NCBI GenBank assembly: GCA_049300095.1 | Contig: JBAQYM010000131.1 | Location: forward strand, 5,220-69,219 | Reading direction: 5' to 3' | DNA length: 64,000 bases | Origin: SbD1 sp049300095 | Lineage (GTDB): Bacteria; Desulfobacterota; Syntrophobacteria; Syntrophobacterales; Syntrophobacteraceae | Part shown: positions 45,088 to 54,550 of the stretch, piece by piece | Numbering within the stretch: the stretch's first letter is position 1 | Layout: every line of letters starts with the position of its first letter | Program-made: the position numbers and the translations under genes | The notes under the pieces: model-generated | The model's input: the letters and a program-made list of their open reading frames with translations, nothing else | What the model was told of the DNA's origin: nothing | Database searches by the model: none

Positions 45088-46401
45088 ATGCCTCTGCTTC
45101 CTCTGCTCTTCTTAATCATCAACGCGCTCGTTTTGCTCGTAGCGCCGCGGCGGTGGGCGCACGTTCCGTTTATTATTGTTACCCTCTTCATGACCTACGG
45201 CCAGGTGATCGAAGTCGGGCCCCTGCATTTCACCATCATACGCGTGATAATCGCCGTCGGAATTCTGCGCGTGGTGTTGCGGCGCGAGTGGCCGACAGGC
45301 GGCATCATAGGGTTCGACTGGCTGATGGTTGTGTGGGCCTGCTGGGTCCTCGGCAACAGCCCCTTTCACGACAAGCCCATGGAAGCATTCATAAATCGGC
45401 TTGGCCTCTTCTATAATACCTGCGGGGTCTATTTCCTCTTTCGTTCTTTTTTCCGCTCCCTGGACGACGTGTTTCTGGTCTGTCGGTCCATCGCCATCCT
45501 GCTGCTGCCGGTGGCGACCCTGATGCTCTATGAAAGAATAATGGCGTATAACCTTTTCAACGCGTTTGGCGGCGTCCCCCAGATCCCCGACTTGCGGGCC
45601 GGGACCCTGCGCGCGCAGGGGGCGTTTGCCCATCCTATCCTGGCGGGTACGGTCGGGGCGGTCTGCATGCCCCTGATGGTCGGGCTGTGGAAGTCTTACC
45701 GCACAACCTCGGTGGCGGGGATCTGGGCATGTCTGCTGATGATTTTCGCCAGTGCGTCCAGCGGTCCGATCCTGAGTGCGATGGCGGCTGTCGTGGGACT
45801 GCTGGCGTGGTATCGCAGATGGCATATGAATGTTGTCCGGTGGACCCTGCTCGTGTCTTACGTTGCCCTGGATGTGCTCATGCAGGCCCCGGCCTATTTT
45901 CTCATCGCTCGCATTGACTTTACCGGCGGCAGCACGGGCTGGCACCGGGCGGAACTGATCAAGAGCGCATCTCAGCATATCGGTGAATGGTGGCTGTGGG
46001 GGACGGATTTCACCCGGCACTGGATGCCCACGGGCGTTCCCTGGAGCCCGGACCACACGGACATCACGAACCATTTCATAGCGACCGGTGTCTTGGGTGG
46101 GCTGCTGTTGATGGTGCTCTTAATCGCGACTTTTGCTAAAGCGTTTTCATATCTCGGTCAGGTGCTTCATTCCGGGGTCTACGATACGGAATCGGAATTC
46201 ATGGTCTGGGCGCTGGGAACATCCCTTTTTACCTTCACCGTGACCAGCACATCGGTTTCCTACTTTGACCAGTCGTTCGTTTTTCTTTACATGATCCTGG
46301 CCGCCGCCGGCTCCATCTGGGCTTCCGCGATGGTTCGGCAAGTGGAGATGGCCACCTTCGAGTCATTTGATCCCACCATGGACCGGGTCGTTCCGGCGTA
46401 A
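45088..46401 (+). CDS. O-antigen ligase/polymerase-type membrane protein
   Basis: 437 residues with about ten hydrophobic segments. A large periplasmic loop between the late helices contains TGWHRAELIKSA and WSPDHTDITNHFI, matching the Wzy_C/O-antigen ligase family pattern (conserved Arg and His). It should polymerise repeat units in the periplasm or ligate the glycan. Start at 45088 or TTG 45073; no strong ribosome site at either. Wzx-type flippase is at 52977. Confidence 0.8.
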   Translation: MPLLPLLFLIINALVLLVAPRRWAHVPFIIVTLFMTYGQVIEVGPLHFTIIRVIIAVGILRVVLRREWPTGGIIGFDWLMVVWACWVLGNSPFHDKPMEAFINRLGLFYNTCGVYFLFRSFFRSLDDVFLVCRSIAILLLPVATLMLYERIMAYNLFNAFGGVPQIPDLRAGTLRAQGAFAHPILAGTVGAVCMPLMVGLWKSYRTTSVAGIWACLLMIFASASSGPILSAMAAVVGLLAWYRRWHMNVVRWTLLVSYVALDVLMQAPAYFLIARIDFTGGSTGWHRAELIKSASQHIGEWWLWGTDFTRHWMPTGVPWSPDHTDITNHFIATGVLGGLLLMVLLIATFAKAFSYLGQVLHSGVYDTESEFMVWALGTSLFTFTVTSTSVSYFDQSFVFLYMILAAAGSIWASAMVRQVEMATFESFDPTMDRVVPA

Positions 46402-46741
46402 GGGCTCTAACGGAGGACCGGGGTCAGAGGACAGAAAACAGAGGATTTTGTCGACATCCGACATCCGTTGGGCAATGTCTCTGCCGCCCATCTTTTTTAA
46501 GCCCAATGCCGCGATCATAACCTCTTGCCACAGGTCAGTCCGATCATACCCGCACCATCGGTTTCCGTCGTCCCGCCGTCATTTATGCGCGCTCGCTTCT
46601 CACCGCCGTTCGGTTGCGGACGATCCGCGCTCGCGCTCGCCGGCGCCGGCTATTCCGGCCACGACGGGAGCGATGAAAAGAGCGGGGAATCTAATATCCC
46701 GCGCCCCAGGGCGGGGTGCTGGAAAACATCAAGGAAAACAA
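46402..46741. other. Intergenic region, no gene seen
   Basis: An open frame runs through it in phase with the next gene but has no motif, is Arg/Ser/Pro-rich and lacks a good start, so it was not included in the coding region. Confidence 0.5.
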
Positions 46742-47791
46742 GTGGACCGAACCGGGGATAAACCCGCCAAGACACAGGACCATGGGCTGCCGCTCATCAC
46801 CGTCACGCTGGTTGCATATAACCAGGAGCGGTTCATCCGCGGTGCGGTGGAAGGGGCCTTTGCGCAGACTTACAGTCCGCTCGAGATAATTCTTTCCGAT
46901 GACTGCTCCTCGGACGGGACCTTCGACATCATGGAACAAATGGCGCGCGCCTACACGGGGCCGCATCGAATCATTCTCAACCGCAACCGGGAGAACCTGG
47001 GGATAGGGGGGCATGTCAACCGGGTTATGGAGTTGGCCGGGGGCGAACTGATCGTCGTTGCGGCCGGGGACGATATCTCCGTTCCCGAGAGGGTAAGAAA
47101 GATATACGAGGTGTACAGGGAAAGCGGAGGGACGGCCAAGTCCATCTTTTCCAACCACACCGCTATCGATGCCAACGGTAGAAAACTTGGTGTCCACTTT
47201 GCCCGACCGCCCGATGAGTCAACTTTTCTGCCCGAGGTGATCGTCGAGAATCAATTCATACTCTCCGGCTGCGCGCAAGCGTTTGCACCCGAGGTGTTTA
47301 GCCTGTTCGGACCCTTGACGGTGCCATTGACGTGCGACGATATGGCGATCCCGTTTCGGAGTGCCCTGATCGGACATATCCGCTATATCGACGAAGAGCT
47401 GGTGCTCTACCGGCGTCACGCTACTAATATCTGGCAACACTCCGTCACGGATTATGCCAGGTGGGAGCACTTCCAGATCAGGGAAAAACTGGCGATCTTC
47501 GACAACTGGCTGAAAGACCTTGCACGGTTCGAGACACTATATCCCGAGCGGCGGCCCATGGCCGAGTCCCTGCGGGGAACCATCCTCCGGCGGTTGGAAT
47601 CCGCGAAGAGAGACCTGGATGTTTTTGAAGGTTCCTGGATCGGCAAGGCAAGGTACCTCCTGCATGAATGGAAGAAGGGGACGCCTTTCCAGGAAATACG
47701 TTTTCAGATCGGTATCCTGTTGGTACCGGGAATTTACAACCGGTACATGAAAATGAAAAATAAGTATATCCTTAAAAAGGTAAAATACTGA
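46742..47791 (+). CDS. Family 2 glycosyltransferase
   Basis: 349 residues. The GT-A start LPLITVTLVAYNQERFIRGA, IILSDDCSSDGTFD, NLGIGGHVNRVM and AAGDDISVPERV are typical. The GTG start at 46742 was chosen for its good ribosome site (AAGGA, 6 bases) just before the conserved domain; ATG 46673 is possible. C-terminal helix-rich tail about 80 residues. Role: addition of a sugar of the repeat unit. Confidence 0.83.
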   Translation: MDRTGDKPAKTQDHGLPLITVTLVAYNQERFIRGAVEGAFAQTYSPLEIILSDDCSSDGTFDIMEQMARAYTGPHRIILNRNRENLGIGGHVNRVMELAGGELIVVAAGDDISVPERVRKIYEVYRESGGTAKSIFSNHTAIDANGRKLGVHFARPPDESTFLPEVIVENQFILSGCAQAFAPEVFSLFGPLTVPLTCDDMAIPFRSALIGHIRYIDEELVLYRRHATNIWQHSVTDYARWEHFQIREKLAIFDNWLKDLARFETLYPERRPMAESLRGTILRRLESAKRDLDVFEGSWIGKARYLLHEWKKGTPFQEIRFQIGILLVPGIYNRYMKMKNKYILKKVKY

Positions 47792-47892
47792 ACCCGGCTG
47801 ATGGACCCGGCGGGCGGAGATTAACTCCGTCCCCACGGTTGAGGTGCGATATGACGAGATTCAGCGCGGGATGGTTTGAATAAGGGTCAAAC

Positions 47893-49578
47893 ATGGTAAA
47901 AGCGTTCGACGCATGGGCTCTCAAAAAGGCTGAATGGCAAACGGAGCTTTTCGCGCCACAGCCGAGGCGGAGCGAATTGCTGAAATTAAGCGCTGATTGG
48001 CCGCTCAGGAATGTCAAATTGCAGGTTCACCGCAACCATTCATTCGAGTTGGCCGCAAGCATGATGGGGCCTTATGCGGCTTTTGGGGGCTGGCGTGGAG
48101 AGTTCGCATACAGCGATTACAGTGATTCGCTGGAATTTTCGACAGCGGGCGGTCCGGCGGATGCCGAACTTGTCTGGATCGACCGGACCCGGTATCAGGG
48201 ACTTGACGACACGAGCTTTACGCACTGGCTGGGACAGCGAATTGCGCATCTGCGTTCGCTCGCTTCCGGGCCTATACTGGTGATGGTGTGCGGCGGCGAT
48301 AGCGAACTCGAGCAAAAAATTGCCGAGAATACCGCGCCGCTGCCGGCCTGTCTTGTGGCGAAGCTCTCCACTGTCGCCGATAAGCTTGGAGAAGCGTTCT
48401 ACGACCGCCGCGCAATGGCGCTGAGCGGGACGGCGCTGAGCGCCGGCGCGCTGGTGCTCGTGGCGCGGGAAATCGCGTGCCGCTGGCTGCCGGGAGCGCT
48501 GTTTCCTCCCATCAAGGCTGTTGCGCTCGATCTTGACCACACGCTTTATGATGGGGTCCTTGGGGAGGACGGGGCCGATGGCGTTCAAATGACCCGGGGG
48601 CGCCATGAACTGCAAACTTATCTGAAGAATTTGAAAAAAGGAGGGGTATTTCTTGCCCTGGTTTCCCGCAATGAGTTGGAGGACGTCCAACATCTCTTTG
48701 AAGTGCGGCGGGATTTCCCTTTGCAGTGGTCTGATTTTTCCGCGATAGCCGTGAGCTGGGGAAGCAAGGGCGCGGGAATAGCCTCAGCGGCCGAAAAGTT
48801 GCGCATCTCGCCGGATGCCATGCTCTTTGTCGATGACAATCCGGGCGAGCTTATGTCGGTATCCATGCATTTTCCCGCTCTGCCGCTCCTGCATGCCAGT
48901 TCCGACGCGACTGCCACAATTCGGACACTTGAGTACTATCCCGGTCTTTGGCGCTGGCGCGGCAGTCGTGACGACGCGCTGCGCATCGATGATCTGAAGG
49001 CTTCGGAAATTCGCGAAACCTTGCTGACCCAGGCCGGTAATGAGGACGAGTATTTCGCCAATCTGGAGGTCAGTTTGGAGCTTGCCATCGATCCCGTGGA
49101 CCGCCTGGCGCGGGTGACGGAATTATCGCAAAAAACCAACCAGTTTAATCTTGCCTTGCGCCGCATTTCAGAGACGAACATGATGGGGTTCATGAGTTCA
49201 GACGAATCCGCCGTTGTGAGCGTGTCGCTCAAAGACAGGCTCTCGGACAGCGGGCTCGTGTGTATTGCCGTTGTGCGCCGCTCGGAAGGCGAACTGTTGT
49301 TGCACGAGCTATGCATAAGCTGTCGGGCGCTGGGGCGCAGGCTTGAAAATATTATGATAGGGCGAGCGCTCGCCCTTGCCGGGCGCAAATTGGGAAAAGG
49401 TGAGGTCCGGTGTGAGTGGCGGGCCGGGCCGCGTAATGGTCCCGCCCTCAACTGGTTAAGAACAGAAAGCGGCGATTCACTCGATGGGCGGGAAGGTGTC
49501 GCCCCCATTCGTATTTGGGAATCGGCGGATAGCCTGCCGAGAGGCATTTCAGTTTCGGTTAGAGGTCAGCATGACTAG
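47893..49578 (+). CDS. FkbH-like HAD-IIIC protein
   Basis: 561 residues. Residues about 1-205 are an SGNH-like N-terminal region, residues 208-370 a HAD domain with motif I LDLDHTLYDG (DxDxT), and motif IV FVDDNPGE; the C-terminal 190 residues are GNAT-like. FkbH proteins load a glyceryl unit from 1,3-bisphosphoglycerate on an acyl carrier protein. The ACP gene is immediately downstream with an 8-base overlap. This is the first gene of a five-gene acyl-donor cassette. Confidence 0.86.
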   Translation: MVKAFDAWALKKAEWQTELFAPQPRRSELLKLSADWPLRNVKLQVHRNHSFELAASMMGPYAAFGGWRGEFAYSDYSDSLEFSTAGGPADAELVWIDRTRYQGLDDTSFTHWLGQRIAHLRSLASGPILVMVCGGDSELEQKIAENTAPLPACLVAKLSTVADKLGEAFYDRRAMALSGTALSAGALVLVAREIACRWLPGALFPPIKAVALDLDHTLYDGVLGEDGADGVQMTRGRHELQTYLKNLKKGGVFLALVSRNELEDVQHLFEVRRDFPLQWSDFSAIAVSWGSKGAGIASAAEKLRISPDAMLFVDDNPGELMSVSMHFPALPLLHASSDATATIRTLEYYPGLWRWRGSRDDALRIDDLKASEIRETLLTQAGNEDEYFANLEVSLELAIDPVDRLARVTELSQKTNQFNLALRRISETNMMGFMSSDESAVVSVSLKDRLSDSGLVCIAVVRRSEGELLLHELCISCRALGRRLENIMIGRALALAGRKLGKGEVRCEWRAGPRNGPALNWLRTESGDSLDGREGVAPIRIWESADSLPRGISVSVRGQHD

Positions 49579-49813
49579 AGATAAAATCCACGCGGTTGTT
49601 TTGGAGACGTTTTCAACGGTTTTGAAGAAACCTTTTACGCCCGGAGCCGAGGTGGTTCGCGAGAATGAAGCGGCTTGGGATTCCCTCAAACACATGGAAA
49701 TCATATTCGCCCTGGAAGAAAAATTTGGCGTACGCTTTACCGAAGAGGAAATGGTGGAACTAAAAAGCGCTTCGGGCATCGTCGAGAAGATAGAATTCCA
49801 TCATGCGGCATAA
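49571..49813 (+). CDS. Acyl carrier protein
   Basis: 80 residues. The phosphopantetheine site is in AAWDSLKHMEI (Ser39), followed by FALEEKFGVRF; helix pattern matches ACPs. It starts inside the end of the FkbH-like gene and overlaps the GNAT gene by 11 bases, so all three are translated together. It probably carries the glyceryl or hydroxyacyl unit. Confidence 0.88.
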   Translation: MTRDKIHAVVLETFSTVLKKPFTPGAEVVRENEAAWDSLKHMEIIFALEEKFGVRFTEEEMVELKSASGIVEKIEFHHAA

Positions 49814-50393
49814 CATACTCGTTGAAGGCTTCGCATACAATTTGCGCCCGGTGACAATGGAGGATGCCGCACGTATAGTCCAGTTGCGCTCTGACCCGGA
49901 ACTCGCGCGCTATTTACACTCCGTCCCTCCGGATATCTCCCGCCAGCGGGCTTGGCTCGAAACGTATTTCAGCCGCGCGGGGGATTACTACTTTGCTGTT
50001 GAACATAGGCGTCGAGGGACCGTGGAGGGTTTTTCAGGCATCTACAATCTGGAGGAAGATCCTCATTGGGCCGAATGGGGAAGGTGGGTCCTCCGGTCTG
50101 GATCTCTCGCCGCTGTGGAGAGTGCGCTGTTAGTTTACAGGGCGGCATTCGAAATACTGGGACTGGATGGCATTTATTGCAGGACAGCGGCTGGTAATGG
50201 TCCCGTGGTGTCGTTCCATGATTCATGCGGACTCAAACGCTCCGCCGCCCCATCGCAAGACGTTCTACTGAACGGGGTGCGGTGCGAACTTGTGGAGCAT
50301 CGCCTTGCACGGGGGGAATGGCCCGATGTCAAGGTGCGGATGACCCCTTTGGCTGAACGTATTGCCGGTAGGATAAGAGATGCGGATGCCTGA
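49803..50393 (+). CDS. GNAT N-acyltransferase (RimJ/RimL-like)
   Basis: 196 residues. GNAT pattern YNLRPVTMEDAARIVQLRSDP, FSGIYNLEEDPHWAEWGRWV and the acceptor-side helices. The gene order suggests that it transfers the ACP-bound acyl group to an amino sugar. It overlaps both neighbours. Typical size; acyl-CoA as donor is also possible. Confidence 0.8.
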   Translation: MRHNILVEGFAYNLRPVTMEDAARIVQLRSDPELARYLHSVPPDISRQRAWLETYFSRAGDYYFAVEHRRRGTVEGFSGIYNLEEDPHWAEWGRWVLRSGSLAAVESALLVYRAAFEILGLDGIYCRTAAGNGPVVSFHDSCGLKRSAAPSQDVLLNGVRCELVEHRLARGEWPDVKVRMTPLAERIAGRIRDADA

Positions 50394-50787
50394 TAAGCTT
50401 TTATTTCACCACGTCGGCGTGGTTTGCAATGACCTCGACCAGGAAGAGGCCACACTTTCCCTGCTGGGATATTCTCGGTCGGGAGATGATTTTTATGACC
50501 CCGTGCAGTCCGTGCACGGCCGCTTCCTCGCGGGTCAGGACCCCCATCTCGAACTGCTCATGCCCGCCGAAGGGTCCGGTGTGCTTTCCCCCTGGCTGAG
50601 CGCGGGAGTCAAACTCTATCACCTTGCTTACGAAACGTGCGATCTCGACGGCGCCATCGCGCTCTTACGCGGGCAGAATGCGAAGCTTCTGGTTGCACCT
50701 GTTCCGGCAGTGGCTTTTGGAGATCGGCGTATCGCATTTTGTATGCTTAAGAACCGACTGTTGGTCGAACTGATTGAATCTGTCTAA
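50380..50787 (+). CDS. VOC-family (glyoxalase/epimerase-like) protein
   Basis: 135 residues. FHHVGVVCNDLDQ at the N-terminus and LYHLAYETCDLDGAIALL, ending in LVELIESV; the metal ligands of the vicinal-oxygen-chelate fold (His and Glu: HHVG, LELL, YHLAYE, VELI) are all present. Methylmalonyl-CoA epimerase-like members act alpha to a thioester, so it may epimerise the ACP- or CoA-bound acyl group. Overlaps the GNAT gene by 14 bases. Confidence 0.8.
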   Translation: MRMPDKLLFHHVGVVCNDLDQEEATLSLLGYSRSGDDFYDPVQSVHGRFLAGQDPHLELLMPAEGSGVLSPWLSAGVKLYHLAYETCDLDGAIALLRGQNAKLLVAPVPAVAFGDRRIAFCMLKNRLLVELIESV

Positions 50788-50847
50788 ACAATTCAGTTGC
50801 GCTGTGATGCTGACCTGAATCCGGTTCTAAAGGGATAGGATTTTATT

Positions 50848-51264
50848 ATGAGTTTCAACGCCTGTACAGTCCTGGATCTGCCTAAAATCATGGATGCCAG
50901 GGGCAATCTCACCTTCATCGAGGGCGATAATCACATCCCGTTTGCAATCAGGCGGGTCTTTTACCTCTACGATGTTCCCGGCGGCGCGGAGCGCGCGGGA
51001 CACGCCCTGAAGTCCTGCCATCAGTTTCTCATCGCCATGTCGGGCAGCTTCGACATAACCCTCTATGACGGCAAGGAAAAGCAGCGGCATCACATGAACC
51101 GCTCCTATTACGGGCTGCACATCCCTCCCATGATCTGGCGGGAAATCGATAATTTTTCATCGGGATCGGTGTGCTTGGCCCTGGCTTCCGAGTGCTACGA
51201 TCCCGACGATTACTACCGTGACTATAATGAATACCTCCGCGCGCTTGCAGAGTTGAGAAAATGA
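50848..51264 (+). CDS. FdtA/QdtA-type dTDP-keto-sugar 3,4-isomerase (WxcM-like cupin)
   Basis: 138 residues, cupin. DARGNLTFIEGDNHIPF, RRVFYLYDVPGG, SYYGLHIPPMIWREI, SVCLALASECYDPDDYYRDY are family hallmarks. It should turn dTDP-4-keto-6-deoxyglucose (made by RfbB) into the 3-keto isomer. The usual GGHAHK motif reads AGHALK (the second His is Leu), so activity or specificity may differ. Starts 60 bases after the VOC gene; its stop overlaps the next start. Confidence 0.84.
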   Translation: MSFNACTVLDLPKIMDARGNLTFIEGDNHIPFAIRRVFYLYDVPGGAERAGHALKSCHQFLIAMSGSFDITLYDGKEKQRHHMNRSYYGLHIPPMIWREIDNFSSGSVCLALASECYDPDDYYRDYNEYLRALAELRK

Positions 51265-52358
51265 GAGTCCCATTCCTGGATCTGGCGGGCCCGTACCTGG
51301 AGCTCAAGGCCGAGCTCGACGAAGCGTATGCAAGGGTGATGCGTTCGGGGTGGTATATCCTGGGAGACGAGGTAAGGGCGTTCGAGGAGGAGTATGCCGC
51401 GTATTGCGGGGCCGGGTTCTGCGTGGGTGTGGGCAACGGCCTCGAAGCCCTGCACCTGGTTTTGCGCGCCCTCGGGATCGGCCGCGGCCACGAAGTGATT
51501 GTTCCTTCCAACACCTATATCGCCACGTGGCTGGCCGTTTCCTATGCCGGGGCAACCCCCGTGCCGGTCGAACCCGACCCGCGCACCTGCAACCTCGATC
51601 CGGACCGCATCGAGGCCGCCGTCACGACCCGGACCCGCGCGATCATGCCCGTCCACCTGTATGGGCAACCGGCCGACATGGACGCGATCATGACCGTTGC
51701 CGAGAGGCGCGGACTGCAAGTGATCGAGGATTCGGCGCAGGCGCAGGGCGCCCTCTATAGGGGACGCCGCACCGGCTCGCTTGCCCATGCGGCCGGCCAT
51801 AGTTTTTACCCGGGGAAAAACCTGGGCGCTTTCGGAGATGGTGGGGCTGTGACGACCAACGACCCCGAACTGGCCGAGCGTGTCCGCGTTCTGCGCAATT
51901 ACGGTTCGCCAAAGAAATATTACAATGATTGCAAGGGCTTCAACTCGCGGCTCGATGAACTGCAGGCGGCGCTCCTTCGCGTGAAGCTGGGAAAGCTTGA
52001 CGAATGGAACACGCGCAGGCGCGGCGTGGCGCGGTTCTACCTCGAATCCCTGGCGGACCTCCCCGGAATGACCCTGCCGGTCGTGCCCGAGTGGGCCGAA
52101 CCGGTCTGGCATCTCTTTGTAATCCGTCACGCCGAGCGCGACCGGCTGCAATGGGTCCTCGGCGAGGACGGGGTCGGGACCCTGATCCATTACCCGATAC
52201 CGCCGCACCTTTCGGGCGCCTATGCGGGCGAGATCCGGACGGGTCTGCCGGTGGCCGAGGAGATGTCGGCGACGGTCCTGAGTCTGCCGATGGGGCCGCA
52301 CATGGGCCGCGAGGATGCCGAAATCACCGTTGCGTCGTTAAGGAAAGCGGTATGCTGA
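51261..52358 (+). CDS. DegT/DnrJ aminotransferase (FdtB/QdtB-like)
   Basis: 365 residues, PLP enzyme. VPFLDLAGPYLELK, VGVGNGLEALHLVL, EDSAQAQGALY, and PLP lysine in FYPGKNLGAFGDGGAV are present. Placed after the isomerase, it would make dTDP-3-amino-3,6-dideoxyhexose. It overlaps the isomerase gene by 4 bases and the acyltransferase gene by 7. Confidence 0.88.
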   Translation: MRVPFLDLAGPYLELKAELDEAYARVMRSGWYILGDEVRAFEEEYAAYCGAGFCVGVGNGLEALHLVLRALGIGRGHEVIVPSNTYIATWLAVSYAGATPVPVEPDPRTCNLDPDRIEAAVTTRTRAIMPVHLYGQPADMDAIMTVAERRGLQVIEDSAQAQGALYRGRRTGSLAHAAGHSFYPGKNLGAFGDGGAVTTNDPELAERVRVLRNYGSPKKYYNDCKGFNSRLDELQAALLRVKLGKLDEWNTRRRGVARFYLESLADLPGMTLPVVPEWAEPVWHLFVIRHAERDRLQWVLGEDGVGTLIHYPIPPHLSGAYAGEIRTGLPVAEEMSATVLSLPMGPHMGREDAEITVASLRKAVC

Positions 52359-52984
52359 CCCGAGTATTTTGCGCAACAGACAGGCTGCTTTCGGTACTGC
52401 TTCCCCTGATCGAACGCATCTTTGTCGGCGTGCTGCGGCGACTGTATTCCAAGCTGTTCGTGATCCGGGGAAGCGCCGGTTGCAGGCGCTTCGAGGTGGG
52501 GACCGGCAATGCCTTTAATGTCCCCGTGCGGGGGGAGGGGCCGGGGACGCTTATAATCGGATCGAAAAACAGTTTTGGCTACAGACCGGCCCCCCGTCAG
52601 GGCAGCGGACGAATTCTTCTCCAGGCGCGAGGACTGGGGGCGGAAATCAGGATCGGCAACGGTTGCGCATCCAGTAACAACATCAGCATTATTGCCACGC
52701 AATTGATCTCGATTGGCGATGATTGCCTGATCGGGGACAACGTTGTCATTACGGACAGCGATGCACACGAGATCGACCCGGTTCTGCGAGCAAGCGGCCC
52801 CGGCCCCTCGAAACCGGTCTTCATCGGAAAGAACGTCTGGCTGGGGAGCCGCGTCATGGTCATGAAAGGCGTGACCATTGGCGACAACAGCGTGATCGGG
52901 GCAATGAGCCTTGTCAACAAATCAATCCCTCCCAACTGCGTGGCCGCCGGCAATCCCGCGAAAGTCCTTCGCAACCTTGAGTAA
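52352..52984 (+). CDS. Hexapeptide (LbetaH) acyltransferase
   Basis: 210 residues. The first 90 are hydrophobic/loop-like (LLSVLLPLIERIFVGVL). The hexapeptide coil holds IGNGCASSNN, IGDDCLIGDNVVITDSDAH, IGKNVWLGSRVMVMKGVTIG, and AAGNPAKVLRN, the WcaF/maltose-acetyltransferase pattern. It may acetylate the amino sugar made upstream (FdtC-like) or a glycan hydroxyl. The AAGGA-type ribosome site precedes the ATG. Confidence 0.82.
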   Translation: MLTRVFCATDRLLSVLLPLIERIFVGVLRRLYSKLFVIRGSAGCRRFEVGTGNAFNVPVRGEGPGTLIIGSKNSFGYRPAPRQGSGRILLQARGLGAEIRIGNGCASSNNISIIATQLISIGDDCLIGDNVVITDSDAHEIDPVLRASGPGPSKPVFIGKNVWLGSRVMVMKGVTIGDNSVIGAMSLVNKSIPPNCVAAGNPAKVLRNLE

Positions 52985-54488
52985 ACCGCGAGACGCTTCA
53001 TACACTCAGATATTAAAGTCTTCCGCAATCGTTGGCGGGGCGCAGGGAATCGACATCCTGATACGGATGGTTCGAACAAAAATCGTCGCCGTCCTGCTTG
53101 GGCCCTCCGGGGTCGGCCTGGTCAGCCTCTACGAGACGACGATCAATTTTGCCGGACAGCTCTCCAATCTCGGGATTCAGTCAAGTGCGGTGCGCCAGGT
53201 CGCAGAAGCCTACGGCAGCGATGACTTCGACCGGATCGGGCGAACGGTCCTGGTCCTGAGGCGCGCCTGCTGGATTACGGGGCTGCTCGGATGGCTTTTG
53301 ACCATCGCCTGTGCCGGGCCGCTCAGCACCTGGGCCTTCGGCAGTCCCGAACGGTCGTGGGCCCTCGGTATCCTCGGGGCGACCCTGCTGATCTCGAACG
53401 TTTCCGGGGGACAGACAGCACTGCTGCAAGGCTCCCGGCGGATTGCGGACCTGGCGCGGGTCATGATCTTTTCTTCGACGGCCGGCACCCTGGTCAGCCT
53501 TGGTCTGTATGCCTGGCTGGGAGAGCGCGGCATCGTACCCGTGCTGCTGTGCTCGGCGGTAACGAACCTCGCCTGTTCCTGGTGGTTCTCTCGCCGGGTA
53601 AGCGCACCGCCAGCGGTATTAAAGTGGACTGAAATAGCCCGGGAAGCCCGTCCCCTGATCTTCCTCGGGATGGCTTTCATGTGGGGCGGCCTGCTTACCG
53701 CGGGTGTTGCATTCGCGACAAGGGGGCTTATTACCCAAGGGATGGGAATCGAGGCGAACGGGATCTACCAGGCCGCATGGGGCATATCGGGTCTATTTGC
53801 CGGCTTCGTTTTGAATGCCATGGGCCAGGACTTCTATCCGAGGCTGACGGCGGTTGCCGGGCGCAACGACAGCGTCAACCTGCTTGTCAACGAACAAACC
53901 GAGGTGGGCATATTGCTTGCCCTCCCGGGCCTGCTCGCCACGCTCGCGTTCAGCCCTTTGGCCGTCCAGATTTTTTACACGGGAAAGTTTATAGACGCGG
54001 CACTGCTGCTCCCGTGGTTTGTGCTGGGCGTCTTCGGCCGCGTGATCTCCTGGCCGATCGGCTACATCCAGGTGGCAAAGGGGGCCTCGATTACCTTCGC
54101 CGTCTCGGAAACCACTGCAAATACCCTGCATCTGCTCTTTATCTGGTTTGGCCTGAAATATTGGGGCCTCGTAGGCGTGGCGATGGCGTTCGCCGCTCTC
54201 TATGCCTGCTATTCCGCAGTATTATATTTGATAGCCGTTCGGCTCAGCGGTTTTCGGTGGTCGGGGGCCGTTTTGCGGCTGATAGCTTCTTCGGCCCTGC
54301 TGATCGGCGCGCAGTTCTGTGTCCCGCATCTGCTGGCGGGGACTGCCGCTCTTGTGGCCAGCCTGCTGCTCGTAGTTTGCAGCGGGGTATATTCCCTGCG
54401 TCAGCTTACATTCCGCGTTGGACCGCAACACCCCATATCCCGATTGGTCGCGGCCGTGCCCGGCCTTGGCCGGTATCTCAAGACCTGA
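52977..54488 (+). CDS. O-antigen translocase-type flippase (Wzx)
   Basis: About 503 residues with about twelve membrane helices; first half IVGGAQGIDILIRMVRTKIVAVLLGPSGVG and LIFLGMAFMWGGLL match the WzxE/polysaccharide transporter group. It moves undecaprenyl-linked repeat units across the inner membrane. The start is uncertain: TTG 52977 (overlapping the preceding stop) is preferred because the upstream frame lies inside the acyltransferase gene; no strong ribosome site is visible. Confidence 0.8.
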   Translation: MSKPRDASYTQILKSSAIVGGAQGIDILIRMVRTKIVAVLLGPSGVGLVSLYETTINFAGQLSNLGIQSSAVRQVAEAYGSDDFDRIGRTVLVLRRACWITGLLGWLLTIACAGPLSTWAFGSPERSWALGILGATLLISNVSGGQTALLQGSRRIADLARVMIFSSTAGTLVSLGLYAWLGERGIVPVLLCSAVTNLACSWWFSRRVSAPPAVLKWTEIAREARPLIFLGMAFMWGGLLTAGVAFATRGLITQGMGIEANGIYQAAWGISGLFAGFVLNAMGQDFYPRLTAVAGRNDSVNLLVNEQTEVGILLALPGLLATLAFSPLAVQIFYTGKFIDAALLLPWFVLGVFGRVISWPIGYIQVAKGASITFAVSETTANTLHLLFIWFGLKYWGLVGVAMAFAALYACYSAVLYLIAVRLSGFRWSGAVLRLIASSALLIGAQFCVPHLLAGTAALVASLLLVVCSGVYSLRQLTFRVGPQHPISRLVAAVPGLGRYLKT

Positions 54489-54550
54489 TGGGCCGCGCAA
54501 GGCTGTCGACCGGCGCGGTTTCAATGATCCGAGGATCTGAGGACCGATAA

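Noticed and set aside
46367..46741. In-frame extension upstream of the glycosyltransferase at 46742
   Set aside because: Arg/Ser/Pro-rich, no family similarity, and a better start with a good ribosome site exists at 46742.
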